From Azospirillaceae bacterium (GTDB lineage Bacteria; Pseudomonadota; Alphaproteobacteria; Azospirillales; Azospirillaceae): DNA of 64,000 nt. The position numbers were made by a program, and so were the translations under genes. Under the pieces are notes generated by a model, which worked only from the letters and a program-made list of their open reading frames with translations, was not told the DNA's origin and did no database searches. Below are positions 8,345 through 16,944 of the stretch, piece by piece. The stretch lies in contig JARLIO010000062.1 of the NCBI GenBank assembly GCA_031291675.1, positions 1-64,000 on the forward strand, written 5' to 3'. Position 1 is the first letter of the stretch, and the number at the start of each line of letters is the position of its first letter.

Positions 8345-9091
8345 GTGGATATTCCACGGATATTCAACATTACCGAAAGTGCTCATCGCATCCATAATCC
8401 GTTCACACCAGAAAAGCTCGCCACTCTCGGCGCGGCGTTGCGCTTGGAACCGGGGACCCGTGTGCTCGACCTCGGCAGTGGTTCAGGCGAGATGCTGTGC
8501 ACCTGGGCACGCGATTACGGAATTGGCGGCTCCGGTATTGACATGAGCCCGTTCTTCACCGAACAAGCCAAACGCCGCGCCGACGAACTCGGCGTCGCGG
8601 ATCGGGTCGCGTTCATCCACGGAGACGCTGCCGGCTACGTCGCTGACGAAAAGGTCGGTGTGGCAGCCTGTGTCGGCGCCACCTGGATCGGTGGGGGCGT
8701 CGTCGGCACCATCGAGCTTCTGGCTCAGAGTCTCCGCGCGGGAGGGATCATCCTGATCGGCGAGCCATACTGGCTGAAATTACCGGCGACGGAAGAGGTC
8801 GCCAAGGGATGCCGCGCCGGTGCCATCTCAGACTTTCTCTTGCTTCCAGACCTTCTCGCGTCTTTCGGCAAGCTCGACTACGACGTCGTGGAAATGGTTC
8901 TGGCAGACCAAGATAGCTGGGACCGGTACGAGGCAGCCAAATGGCTCACCATGCGCCGATGGCTCGAAACCAATCCCGACGATGGCTTTGCGAAAGATGT
9001 TCGGGCCGAACTGACCTCGGCGCCGGCACGCTACGCCGCGTACAGCCGTGAATATCTGGGCTGGGGTGTGTTCGCGCTCATGTCGCGGTGA
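8345..9091 (+). CDS. Class I SAM-dependent methyltransferase
   Basis: 248 aa from GTG 8345, chosen because AAGGAG lies 8 bases upstream and the protein then begins VDIPRIFNITES; the open frame extends further 5' without homology-like sequence. VLDLGSGSGEMLC is motif I (SAM binding) and SGIDMSPFF carries the acidic motif II residue. ACVGATWIGGG and GGIILIGEPYW fit the later strands of a Rossmann methyltransferase. The family resembles cyclopropane/ubiE-like methyltransferases acting on small molecules. The substrate is unknown and neighbours give no pathway. It stands alone between the RHH pair and an IS remnant. Confidence 0.85.
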   Translation: MDIPRIFNITESAHRIHNPFTPEKLATLGAALRLEPGTRVLDLGSGSGEMLCTWARDYGIGGSGIDMSPFFTEQAKRRADELGVADRVAFIHGDAAGYVADEKVGVAACVGATWIGGGVVGTIELLAQSLRAGGIILIGEPYWLKLPATEEVAKGCRAGAISDFLLLPDLLASFGKLDYDVVEMVLADQDSWDRYEAAKWLTMRRWLETNPDDGFAKDVRAELTSAPARYAAYSREYLGWGVFALMSR

Positions 9092-9409
9092 TGTGAGACC
9101 ACTGCCACGCAACGACCGGTACGGAGCTTTACGCGGCTGCCCGCCGATGTGCGCGCGTCTGCACTCACTTGTCCCGCGGTCGAGCAAATGTGGTCTGAAC
9201 GACCGGTCAGAACACGAGTTGGTGATGATATTTTGCGCTGTTGTCGGAATGGAACCTGACGCAAGGCGCAGAAAACCGCTATTCTCGTTCAGCGGATTCA
9301 TGAGAAGCGACAAACGCCATGCCATCGAGCCGTAACGCCACGCAAGCCGCTGTCGACACCTTCCACAAGGCGCACGGACCTTGCCGCGTCGGATGCCGCC
9401 CTGCGTACT
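9092..9409. other. Intergenic spacer without recognisable gene
   Basis: No frame here has convincing coding character on either strand. The stretch lies between a methyltransferase and an IS5 fragment and may include more eroded transposon sequence toward its right end. Confidence 0.4.
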
Positions 9410-9508
9410 CGGACGCTCTCGGCCAAGAAGGTCGAGGCCAGGCTCGCCGGCGAGGTTCTCAGCCGCATGACCGCCCCCGGAATGCCGATCTCCGGCAAGG
9501 TCGCCTGA
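9410..9508 (+). pseudogene. IS5-family transposase C-terminal remnant
   Basis: Frame 9410-9508 reads RTLSAKKVEARLAGEVLSRM and ends a few residues later at TGA. The same segment occurs in two other IS5 fragments in this window (RTLPAQKVEARIACKVLNRM on the minus strand near 45.96 kb; RNLSAQKIEARI near 61.1 kb). It is the extreme C-terminus of an IS5-type DDE transposase; the rest is gone. Confidence 0.7.
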
Positions 9509-9648
9509 AGCCACGGATTTTTACCGGGTGGGGTGCGTCATCGAATTTACGACCGTCGCCCAAATCTTCCGGCACTTGGACGACAAACGCGACGCTGGCT
9601 ATTGACGATCCGGGATCGCCATAAAAAATACGGTAAGGAGCTTGTGCC

Positions 9649-10554
9649 ATGACAAAATCCAAGAAATCGGGCAGGAATGCCAAGGCATCGCCGGGTGAAA
9701 CAGAAGTCTTGCGGGAGGCCACGGAGTCGGCCTTGATCGAGGATGGCTGGCAGGTGGCGGGCACGCCCGATCACCACACCGTGCCGAAGAAATACAAATA
9801 TGTCGAGGAACTGACCCATCTCGAATTTGAACTGATCAAACTCCAGGAATGGGTCAAATCAAACGGCCTGAGGGTTGCGGTATTGTTTGAGGGACGGGAT
9901 GCCGCCGGAAAGGGTGGCGTCATTTCACGCATCGCGCAGCCGCTGAATCCGCGAATTTGTCGGATCGTCGCGCTCGGCACCCCAACCGAACGGGAGCGCG
10001 GCCAATGGTATTTCCAACGTTACGCCGCCCATCTTCCCGCCAGGGGCGAAATCGTTCTGTTTGACCGAAGCTGGTACAATCGCGCCGGGGTCGAGCACGT
10101 CATGGGTTTCTGTACGGACGCCGAATATAACGCGTTTCTCCGGGATTGCCCGCTGTTCGAGGAAATGCTGATTCGTTCCGGCATCGTCCTGATCAAATAC
10201 TGGTTTTCGGTCAATGACGAAGAACAGGAGAGGCGTTTTCTTGAGCGGATGCATAATCCGATCAAGCGCTGGAAACTCAGCCAGATGGACCTTGAATCCC
10301 GCAAACATTGGGTGGAGTATTCAAAGGCCAAGGATGACATGTTCGCCGCCACGGACACCAAACATTCGCCCTGGAACGTCGTCAATTCCGACGACAAGAA
10401 AAAGGCACGACTTAACTGTATCGCACATTTGTTGGACCAGATTCCCTATCAGGATATGAAACCGGTCGAAATTGAATTGCCCCCGCGCCAGTCCGACGTC
10501 GGCTACAAACGGCCAAAGATGTCGACCCAGAAATTCGTGCCGGAACGATATTAG
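9649..10554 (+). CDS. ppk2: Polyphosphate kinase 2 (PPK2 family)
   Basis: 301 aa, start supported by AAGGAG at 9635-9640. PPK2 enzymes transfer phosphate between polyphosphate and nucleotides in the cytoplasm. Visible motifs: Walker A GRDAAGKGG at 82-90, Walker B region LFDRSWYNRAGVE at 137-149, and the basic lid region downstream (NPIKRWKLSQMD). The length is typical for a single-domain class I PPK2. It stands alone, with an IS5 remnant upstream and an ISAzo13 remnant converging from downstream. Whether it favours NDP or NMP cannot be read reliably here. Confidence 0.93.
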   Translation: MTKSKKSGRNAKASPGETEVLREATESALIEDGWQVAGTPDHHTVPKKYKYVEELTHLEFELIKLQEWVKSNGLRVAVLFEGRDAAGKGGVISRIAQPLNPRICRIVALGTPTERERGQWYFQRYAAHLPARGEIVLFDRSWYNRAGVEHVMGFCTDAEYNAFLRDCPLFEEMLIRSGIVLIKYWFSVNDEEQERRFLERMHNPIKRWKLSQMDLESRKHWVEYSKAKDDMFAATDTKHSPWNVVNSDDKKKARLNCIAHLLDQIPYQDMKPVEIELPPRQSDVGYKRPKMSTQKFVPERY

Positions 10555-10576
10555 GCGACGCCCAAAAACTATCGCG

Positions 10577-11113
10577 TCATGTTGCGTCCCTCGGCGAGAC
10601 CGTATAATTCCACTCGGGATGGAACAGGCTCGCCGTGATATTGAGTGATTCCATCTCGGCATCGCTGACCTTGATACCCTTCGCGCAAAGACGGGTGTCC
10701 AGTTCGCAGCGTACCGTCAAGCCGGTCTTCGTCGTGGTGGAACCGATCAGTTCCACCACGGTCTCCCGGCTGATCAGTGGCTTGCCGCGCCAATTCTGAG
10801 TGATATGGCAAATCAGGCCCGTCTCGTCGGCGAGCTTCTGCAGTTCGACCTTGAACAGCCGCACGCGCGAACCGTTGGAACCGCCGCCGTCTGCCGTGAT
10901 CATCAATTGGTGCATGTCCGGATACCGCTCGCGGCCCATCGTATCCAGCCAACGTCGGATCGAGTTGACGGCGAGCTGTACTGTATCGTCGTCGATGCCG
11001 ACACTGACGCAACCTGTGTTGGCGGCGATGTCGTAGACCCCGTATGGGATTGCCTTGCCAAGGTTTTTATCGACAAAATCATGGACGTTGACGGTGTCTG
11101 GACATTCCGGCCG
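10577..11113 (-). pseudogene. ISAzo13-family transposase, C-terminal fragment
   Basis: The minus frame reads HDFVDKNLGKAIPYGVYDIA near its start, then GIDDDTVQLAVNSIRRW, then MHQLMITADGGGSNGSR and HPEWNYTVSP near the end. These are segments of ISAzo13-type transposases. A TAG stop at 11114-11116 closes the frame upstream and no start or N-terminal DNA-binding part follows, because a palindromic repeat (11117-11167) abuts it. The element is 5' truncated and cannot make a working transposase. Confidence 0.8.
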
Positions 11114-11116
11114 CTA

Positions 11117-11167
11117 GTGTTCCGGCGCAGACGCTTGGTACCCACCAATGTGTCGCAGCCGGAACAC
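11117..11167. repeat. 51-bp palindromic repeat, left copy
   Basis: Begins gtgttccggc and ends gccggaacac, a perfect 10-bp terminal inverted repeat. A nearly identical copy in inverse orientation is at 13224-13273. Together they bracket an IS1595 fragment and the GT2/CmcI-like gene. The left copy abuts the truncated ISAzo13 transposase. Confidence 0.75.
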
Positions 11168-11392
11168 AAAACCGAAGAATAACCTAGGGTTACGGCCTAA
11201 CGGACCGGGTACAGTCCGTTAGAGTCGGAACGCTAGAGCGGCTTCCGCCATTCTTGAATTGGCCGACCCGTTCTTTTTTCTTGGTGTCGATCGAGATCAC
11301 CGGCTGACCCGCCCCTTGCATGGCGGCCACAGCCCTTCACGCGCCGGGGACGATCGTCCCTGGACTATGCCGATTGTTCCCCTCGTCTTCTC

Positions 11393-11545
11393 AATGAGTA
11401 CAGAGTCCGCTTCAACAGGCGCTTCCACCCGTTCAACGCCTTGCGCCCTCTGCATGGAATCGCAGGTTCAATAAATGGCCCAACTTGTGATGATCTATAC
11501 GGGAGGAATTGGCAGCACGCTAAATGTAGTGGGTGGGGCTGTTAA
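11393..11545 (+). pseudogene. IS1595-family transposase C-terminal remnant
   Basis: A plus-strand frame reads NEYRVRFNRRFHPFNALRPL, then GIAGSINGPTCDDLYGRNWQ, ending at TAA 11543-11545. NEYxxRFNRR near the C-terminus and the following segment are characteristic of IS1595-type transposases. The upstream part of the gene is absent or scrambled between 11168 and 11392, where nothing else is recognisable. Confidence 0.65.
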
Positions 11546-11561
11546 CGGGATAGCCAAGGTA

Positions 11562-13142
11562 TCAACGTCGCGTCAGCCATCCATTCGGACAATAGGTCGC
11601 GTTATATCCGTAGAAATCGCAGATGTCCGTGTCGATGCGATACCTATCTCGCGTCCTGGCGATGAATTCGGCGACGGCGCGGTTGGGGCCATCGTTGTAT
11701 TGGCGATAATACTGGTCACGCAGATCTGCGACCACGCCATCCTCTACGACGATATAGTCGTTCGACACCATCAACTCGTCAAAATAGGATAGGACCGCGC
11801 TTACGGAATCGTAAGTGTGCGCGCTATCTTCAATGACAAGCCACGGATGTGGCGTGGAACGAATGTCAGCGGTTGGAAACGTCTCGCCGGGCCGTGTGCT
11901 GTCGGCCTTGAAGAAGGTTATGCCCTCCTCTTGCAGGGGAGGTGTCACGAGGTCGAGGCTCAAGACTTGGGTGTCGAGTTCGAGCGTACGGCATTGGTCG
12001 CGAAACCAGATCGCGCTGCCGCCTTCCGATGTCCCGATCTCGATGATGGTTCGCGGCCTGAGATTTTGCAAAAGGCGCAGATAGAGCGCCAGATCAAAAG
12101 GATTCTTCGCCAGCCTCAGACCTCTGTAGCGCGTGCGCAACGTTCCCGTCTGCACGCTATCCATGAGATGCGGTGGCAGGCTCACCGCAAAGCGGCGCGC
12201 TCCAATTGAATACACGCGCCGCGGCGGGTCGGCACGCGCGCCCACCCGCCGTGCCATCAACTCCGCGTCGAGATGGCCGACGAATTGCGGCTTATAGCGC
12301 GGAATTACGAATTCGCAACCACGGATCCGTCGATATTCCTCGAACATTGAGGCCCGCGCCGCATCGGTTCCATTGCTCGCCGCGCCGCCATGAATTTGGT
12401 GGAAAGTCGCCTCACCGAGGACAATCCAGGGGCGGTTGCCGGAAGCATTGACCGCCCGTTCCCAGAAATCGAGATTGACGCACCCACCACCCGGCGCGGC
12501 AAAACGCTCATCCAAGCCGCCGAGCGTATTCCAGATTTCCCGGTCGACAAAAACCGCGTTCGATTCAGCGATGCACCCGAACCAACCTTCCATCGACGGT
12601 CCCGCCAGGGCCGAAATATTGAACAATGTGTAGCCGTTCTCCCGCCAATTGATACTTTCGAGCAATTCATCTTCGATTGCTCGATCATAGCCGGCGTAAA
12701 CCGACCGCATCTGCGCATCCGGACCGAGGTGAAAGGCCAGAGTGCCGATGACTTTGGTTGAATCGGAGTCGTAGGCTTCCAATGCGCGGGCGATGAGGCC
12801 GGGCGAGGCCATGCGGGCACCATCAATGAATAAGCCGACGATGTGGCCGCGGGAGCCCGCTGCGGCGGCGTTGATCGCCTTGACCGGCGATTGCGGCGCC
12901 GCGCGCGTCGATAAGACGCGCAGATTTGGCGCAATGCGCCGCAACTCGGCTTCGTCGACGGGCTCGGGCGAACCATTGTCCACGACAATAATTTCGTAGT
13001 CGACATCGACAATATCGCGCTGATAATTTCTACTCAACGTATATATTGTTCGCAGCAGTTCTCTGGGCATGGCGTAAGCGCAAACAATCAAACTGACCCG
13101 CATGGCAAAACCTCGATAATTCACTTTCCCGTCGATCGCCAA
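11562..13142 (-). CDS. Family 2 glycosyltransferase fused to a CmcI-like methyltransferase domain
   Basis: 526 aa; an internal Met at residue 14 (MRVSLIVCAYAMPRE) is a better start by homology style. Residues about 15-270 are a GT-A glycosyltransferase 2 domain: YEIIVVDNGS (nucleotide-sugar strand), GHIVGLFIDGARMA, and a later GGLDERFAAPGGGCVNLDFW acceptor region. Residues about 330-526 resemble cephalosporin-hydroxylase/CmcI and related SAM methyltransferases: TIIEIGTSEGGSAIWFRDQ, then HPWLVIEDSAHTYDS and DYIVVEDGVV. It likely makes and methylates a surface glycan. It is bracketed by inverted 51-bp repeats and IS debris, suggesting lateral acquisition. Confidence 0.8.
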   Translation of the reverse strand: MAIDGKVNYRGFAMRVSLIVCAYAMPRELLRTIYTLSRNYQRDIVDVDYEIIVVDNGSPEPVDEAELRRIAPNLRVLSTRAAPQSPVKAINAAAAGSRGHIVGLFIDGARMASPGLIARALEAYDSDSTKVIGTLAFHLGPDAQMRSVYAGYDRAIEDELLESINWRENGYTLFNISALAGPSMEGWFGCIAESNAVFVDREIWNTLGGLDERFAAPGGGCVNLDFWERAVNASGNRPWIVLGEATFHQIHGGAASNGTDAARASMFEEYRRIRGCEFVIPRYKPQFVGHLDAELMARRVGARADPPRRVYSIGARRFAVSLPPHLMDSVQTGTLRTRYRGLRLAKNPFDLALYLRLLQNLRPRTIIEIGTSEGGSAIWFRDQCRTLELDTQVLSLDLVTPPLQEEGITFFKADSTRPGETFPTADIRSTPHPWLVIEDSAHTYDSVSAVLSYFDELMVSNDYIVVEDGVVADLRDQYYRQYNDGPNRAVAEFIARTRDRYRIDTDICDFYGYNATYCPNGWLTRR

Positions 13143-13223
13143 GGTTCCGGGCCGTTACCGCCCCGAAACAAAAACAGCGTGCCGGTGGACGCCCGCCGAA
13201 AAATCACTTTTCCGGCAGGTCTG

Positions 13224-13273
13224 GTGTTCCGGCTCCGACACATTCGTGGGCACCAAGCGTCTGCGCCGGAACC
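13224..13273. repeat. 51-bp palindromic repeat, right copy (inverted)
   Basis: Reverse-complement copy of 11117-11167 with a handful of mismatches, again with gtgttccggc at one end. It lies between the start of the GT2/CmcI gene and the decayed coiled-coil remnant. Confidence 0.75.
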
Positions 13274-13312
13274 CTGGGGTGTATCATCAGTTAAGCCAGA
13301 TTAGCACGGGAG

Positions 13313-13468
13313 ATGAGCTGGACGGCAGCGAGGAAGGTGCTGGCGATGCAGGGTTTCATTGCAGGCGCGGCGGCATTCTCGGGCGGTGGTGCTGCGGGCC
13401 TCGGCCACCGCATCATTGGCAATTCAGGGCCTGAGAAATTACCCTCGCCGGATGATGGCGGCAACTGA
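13313..13468 (+). pseudogene. Decayed copy of the 7.8-kb coiled-coil gene tail
   Basis: From ATG 13313 the frame gives 51 aa ending GAAAFSGGGAAGLGHRIIGN ... KLPSPDDGGN. This is close to the tail of the 88-aa protein at 7810-8076 (ATAFSGGGATGLGHRIIGN). DNA similarity continues past the stop (gccgatcttgttgatgaac against gccgatattgttgatgaac). The coiled-coil N-terminus and the RHH partner are missing, so this is a truncated duplicate. Confidence 0.65.
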
Positions 13469-13689
13469 CGCGAGATGAAGAGCAATGGCCGATCTTGTTG
13501 ATGAACTCTCGTTTGTGCACCAAGGCCGCATCAACGGCGATTGGGAGGATGATTGGGCAGACTTCGCCGCCAACCCGCCAACACCGAAAAATTGCAACTG
13601 GCCAAACCTTTCACGAAACCGTACCACCGGATTGCCCAGCTTTGGTTCACACCCATAACGCGATCAGCGTTTTCACGGATTTAACAAAC

Positions 13690-16002
13690 ATGACAAAAAA
13701 GCCCCGCGCCTCAATTCTCATACCGGTTTGGAATTGTGGACGGTATATTGAGGTTGCTCTCCGTTCCGTCTTCAGCCAGGTCGACGATGATATGGAGGTG
13801 TTGATCTTCGACGACGCTTCCACGGACGGGACATTCGCGTGCATTCAGCAGACTGTCCGGGATTTCGGCCGCGGCATGGTCATCATCAACCGGCAACCGT
13901 ACAATCAAGTCTACCCGAACTTTCGCGAGGCCCTGGCCGCCGTCGGCAGCGATATCATCATTCTTGTTCATGGCGATGATGTTTCCCTGCCGGGCCGTTT
14001 TGAGCGGATTCTGTCGGTCTTCGCCGACCCGGAAATCCTTCTGGTCAGCTCCAACGCCATCATCACCGACGCCCTCGGCCATCACCAGCGCCTGCATGTG
14101 GACGACACCACCGACCAACTGATTTCCGACCCGCGAACCGACCTGGAAACGTTGTTCGTGCCCAACATGCTGGGTGCGACGCTGGCCTATCGCCGTCGAC
14201 TGATCACCGAAATTTCGTTCCATTGGGACCTGTTCGGTTTCGACGATATGGTACTGCCGTTTCGGGCCCAGCTTCTGGGCAAACGCTATTTCATTGGCGA
14301 GCCCCTGATTGAATGGCGGATTCATGGCGCCAACGGTCATTTGCGACTGGGCGCCGGCGCGACGGACGAGGGCGCCGCGGAGACGTATCAAGGGATTTTG
14401 CTCAATACCCTGGTGGCGCGTCGCCGGGACATCGACGCGGTGATTGCCCAGGCCGGCGCGACACCGATTCTCGAAGAGGTGCGGCGGCGCTTTGCGGTGT
14501 TCGCCGACAACCATTTGGAGCAATGGGCACAATCCCGGTCGCGGCTGATGATCGAGGGTTCCTGGCCAACCTGGCAACGGCAAGCGCGGGTCGAGACCAC
14601 GCCCGGCCGGACCGGCTGTTTTCCCGCAGGCGTCAGCATGCCCTGCGCCGCCGGAACGATTGCGGCCAACCTGGTCGCGGCGCTTCCAGGATGGCAGCAA
14701 CCGGAGTTGTGGGGTGTCTGGAGCGATCAAACGGCGATCATTGACCTGACGCTGGCGGGAGCGATCGACGACGGCGCCTGGGTTGCTCTGGACGTCGTCG
14801 CCGACCGGGATGGACCACAGGGTGGCGATGCCGTGGAAATCGTCATTGCCTGCCATGACGAAGAGCTGTGGGTCGGCACCCTCACGGAGCGCGACGGCCA
14901 GACCGATCTCAGGGTGTTCGTGCCGGCGCGCTTGATGCCGGCCGGACGCATCATCCTGGATCTATCGGTGACACGGGCACCGGGGGCGCCGCAAGAGACA
15001 CCGGACGGCGCGACAAGACGGAAACGGGGGCTTGGACTGGTCGCTCTGACCGTTCGGCCGGCCAGGAATGTCTCGCTGCCCGATGCGTTGACGATCCCGG
15101 CGGAAACCGGGGTTCCAGGCTGGTTTTCGCTGGCGGAGGCCAGCCTGCTGATGGCCTGTGTCGCCTGTTTCCGGCCCCATTTGACGATCGAGATCGGTTC
15201 TTTCGCCGGACGATCCAGCTTGTTCCTGCATCAGGCCTTGCGCCAGTTGCCCGGGCGACGCGATCTGGTCTGCGTTGACACCTGGCAAACCATGCTTGAT
15301 GACGCTTTTCTCAGCCATCCGTTCGTCGGCGACATGGCGGCGGCCTTTCCCGGCAGTTGGGCCGCTTACGTCGAGACCGGCCGCGGTCGGGATAGTTCCG
15401 CATTGTTTGCCAAAACCCTCGCGGATTGGCCGGATTTCGCCGAAATGACGGAGCGGCGCCGGGAGGATTCGGGCTTTGTCGATTTTGGCAGCCGAAAAGC
15501 CGGACTCGTCTTTATTGACGGCGGCCATACCAGGGCAGAGGTCCACCGTGACTTCATGAATATGGCGGCGCAACTGCAGCCCGGCGCCGTGGTGCTGTTC
15601 CACGATTACGGCGGCGACTATCCCGATATCAGAACATTCGTCGACAGCCTGATCAGCCGGCCCCAGGTTCGGTGGTTGCGCATCGTCGATTCTCTGGTCG
15701 CAATCCAGATCATGGATCCCGTCACCCTGGTCGCCGACCTGTTGAAAATATCGCGAGCTTTGCCGGCGGATGTCCGTCAAGCTCGTGCCGCGTTGATCAA
15801 GCGCACGGTCGAACTGGAAGCGACCAGAGCCGCCTTGGCCGCCCTGCATGTCGAACTGGCGACCCGAACCGCCGAGGCCGACCGGGCACGCGCGGATCTG
15901 ATCGAACGCACCGACGATCTGGTTGCCACGCGGGCCGCGCTGGTTGAACGTACCGTTGCGCTGGAGGCGATCCTGGCCGGAACAAAGGCGCCGACCGCTT
16001 GA
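13690..16002 (+). CDS. Glycosyltransferase 2 - SAM methyltransferase fusion with C-terminal coiled coil
   Basis: 770 aa from ATG 13690 (MTKKPRASILIPVWNCGRYI), where the GT2 fold begins; the frame is open further upstream but without family-like sequence. Residues about 8-220: GT2 domain with VLIFDDASTDGTF and IIILVHGDDVSLPGRF (DxD-like). A middle domain (about 340-520) is beta-rich and unassigned. Residues about 545-740: methyltransferase-24-type domain, TIEIGSFAGRSSLFLHQAL, KAGLVFIDGGHTRAEVHRDF. The last 65 residues are a repeated coiled coil (units like IERTDDLVATRAALVERTVA). Likely a cytoplasmic glycan-assembly enzyme that both extends and modifies or caps a chain, as in O-antigen chain-terminating methyltransferases; that role is inference. 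Confidence 0.8.
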   Translation: MTKKPRASILIPVWNCGRYIEVALRSVFSQVDDDMEVLIFDDASTDGTFACIQQTVRDFGRGMVIINRQPYNQVYPNFREALAAVGSDIIILVHGDDVSLPGRFERILSVFADPEILLVSSNAIITDALGHHQRLHVDDTTDQLISDPRTDLETLFVPNMLGATLAYRRRLITEISFHWDLFGFDDMVLPFRAQLLGKRYFIGEPLIEWRIHGANGHLRLGAGATDEGAAETYQGILLNTLVARRRDIDAVIAQAGATPILEEVRRRFAVFADNHLEQWAQSRSRLMIEGSWPTWQRQARVETTPGRTGCFPAGVSMPCAAGTIAANLVAALPGWQQPELWGVWSDQTAIIDLTLAGAIDDGAWVALDVVADRDGPQGGDAVEIVIACHDEELWVGTLTERDGQTDLRVFVPARLMPAGRIILDLSVTRAPGAPQETPDGATRRKRGLGLVALTVRPARNVSLPDALTIPAETGVPGWFSLAEASLLMACVACFRPHLTIEIGSFAGRSSLFLHQALRQLPGRRDLVCVDTWQTMLDDAFLSHPFVGDMAAAFPGSWAAYVETGRGRDSSALFAKTLADWPDFAEMTERRREDSGFVDFGSRKAGLVFIDGGHTRAEVHRDFMNMAAQLQPGAVVLFHDYGGDYPDIRTFVDSLISRPQVRWLRIVDSLVAIQIMDPVTLVADLLKISRALPADVRQARAALIKRTVELEATRAALAALHVELATRTAEADRARADLIERTDDLVATRAALVERTVALEAILAGTKAPTA

Positions 16003-16042
16003 GCGGAAAAGGGCTCGATCGAATGTGGTCCCCCCCTCGCCG

Positions 16043-16930
16043 TCAGGCGCACCGCTCCAGCACCTCGGACAGGGGCGTCAACGGATCGATCGCCTTGACG
16101 CGCGCGAATGCCGCCTCCGCGCGGGCACGGCGTCTTTCGGGGTCGAGAACCCAGGCGCGGGTCGCCTCGCCCGGATCCTCTCCCGCCTCCCAATACTCGC
16201 ACAAACCCTCGATCTCCCGCTGGGGAGCGGCGGGCGGCTCGGACAAGACGAAACTGCGAAGATGAGCCATTTCCACCAGCCGCATCGGACCGATATGGGT
16301 GAAGGGGCGCGCGCGCCCCAGGCTGAGAACGACCTTGGTCCGCGAGGCTCTGGCATTGCGGAGGAACAGCGGGGTCACCTGGGACGGAGTTTGGACCACC
16401 ACCGGCACCACTCTGTCAATCCGCCGCAAAATTTCGGCGCGGTGCGCATCGACATTGCCGAAAAAATAAGCGTCGATGGTCTTGTCGCTTTCGCCGATCA
16501 CCTGATCGGGTTCGAACTGGGGAACGAAACCAGGCGTGACGCACCGGGAAAAAACCCCCAGATCCGTCATCATGCGAACGCTTTCGTTGAAATACGACAA
16601 AAAAAACCGGCAGCGATCCAGAAACGGCCGTACGCCGGTGCCAAAAATCCAGGACGTGTCAGACTTGAAATTCACCATCCCGCACGCAATGTATTCGACA
16701 TCGAACAGCCCGTATTCATGCGATGATTCCGCGATATTATTCAAATCCTGTTGTGTCAAATACTGCAATCAGACGATTATATTGATCGCATTTCGTTCAA
16801 ACATGCGGCATTCCAGGGTAACAACATGGCCTAGCTCAGATAACCAATGAGCAAGACTGATATAGATATCCTCTTTCATGACTGTCCATTGCGGCGAGCG
16901 GTCGAACACTGCGATGTGAACCCGGGACAT
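16043..16930 (-). pseudogene. Glycosyltransferase-like gene interrupted by an in-frame TGA
   Basis: Reading from ATG at 16930 the protein begins MSRVHIAVFDRSPQWTVMKE, continues for 53 residues, meets TGA at 16769-16771, and then continues in the same frame for 241 residues to 16043 (LQYLTQQDLNNIAESSHEYG and on). The part after the stop, with FFGNVDAHRAEILRRI, RTKVVLSLGRARPFTHIGP and MRLVEMAHLRSFVLSEPP, has the look of the C-terminal half of a GT1/CgeB-like glycosyltransferase. A TTG right after the stop could start a shorter protein, but it would lack the N-terminal Rossmann half. No frameshift is needed, only one base (TGA for example from GGA). Either a nonsense mutation or a sequence error. 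Family assignment is tentative. Confidence 0.6.
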
Positions 16931-16944
16931 GTGTTCCCTTTTCC

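Noticed and set aside
16769-16771. TGA as selenocysteine
   Set aside because: No SECIS-like hairpin directly after it and no redox motif around the position in a glycosyltransferase-like protein.
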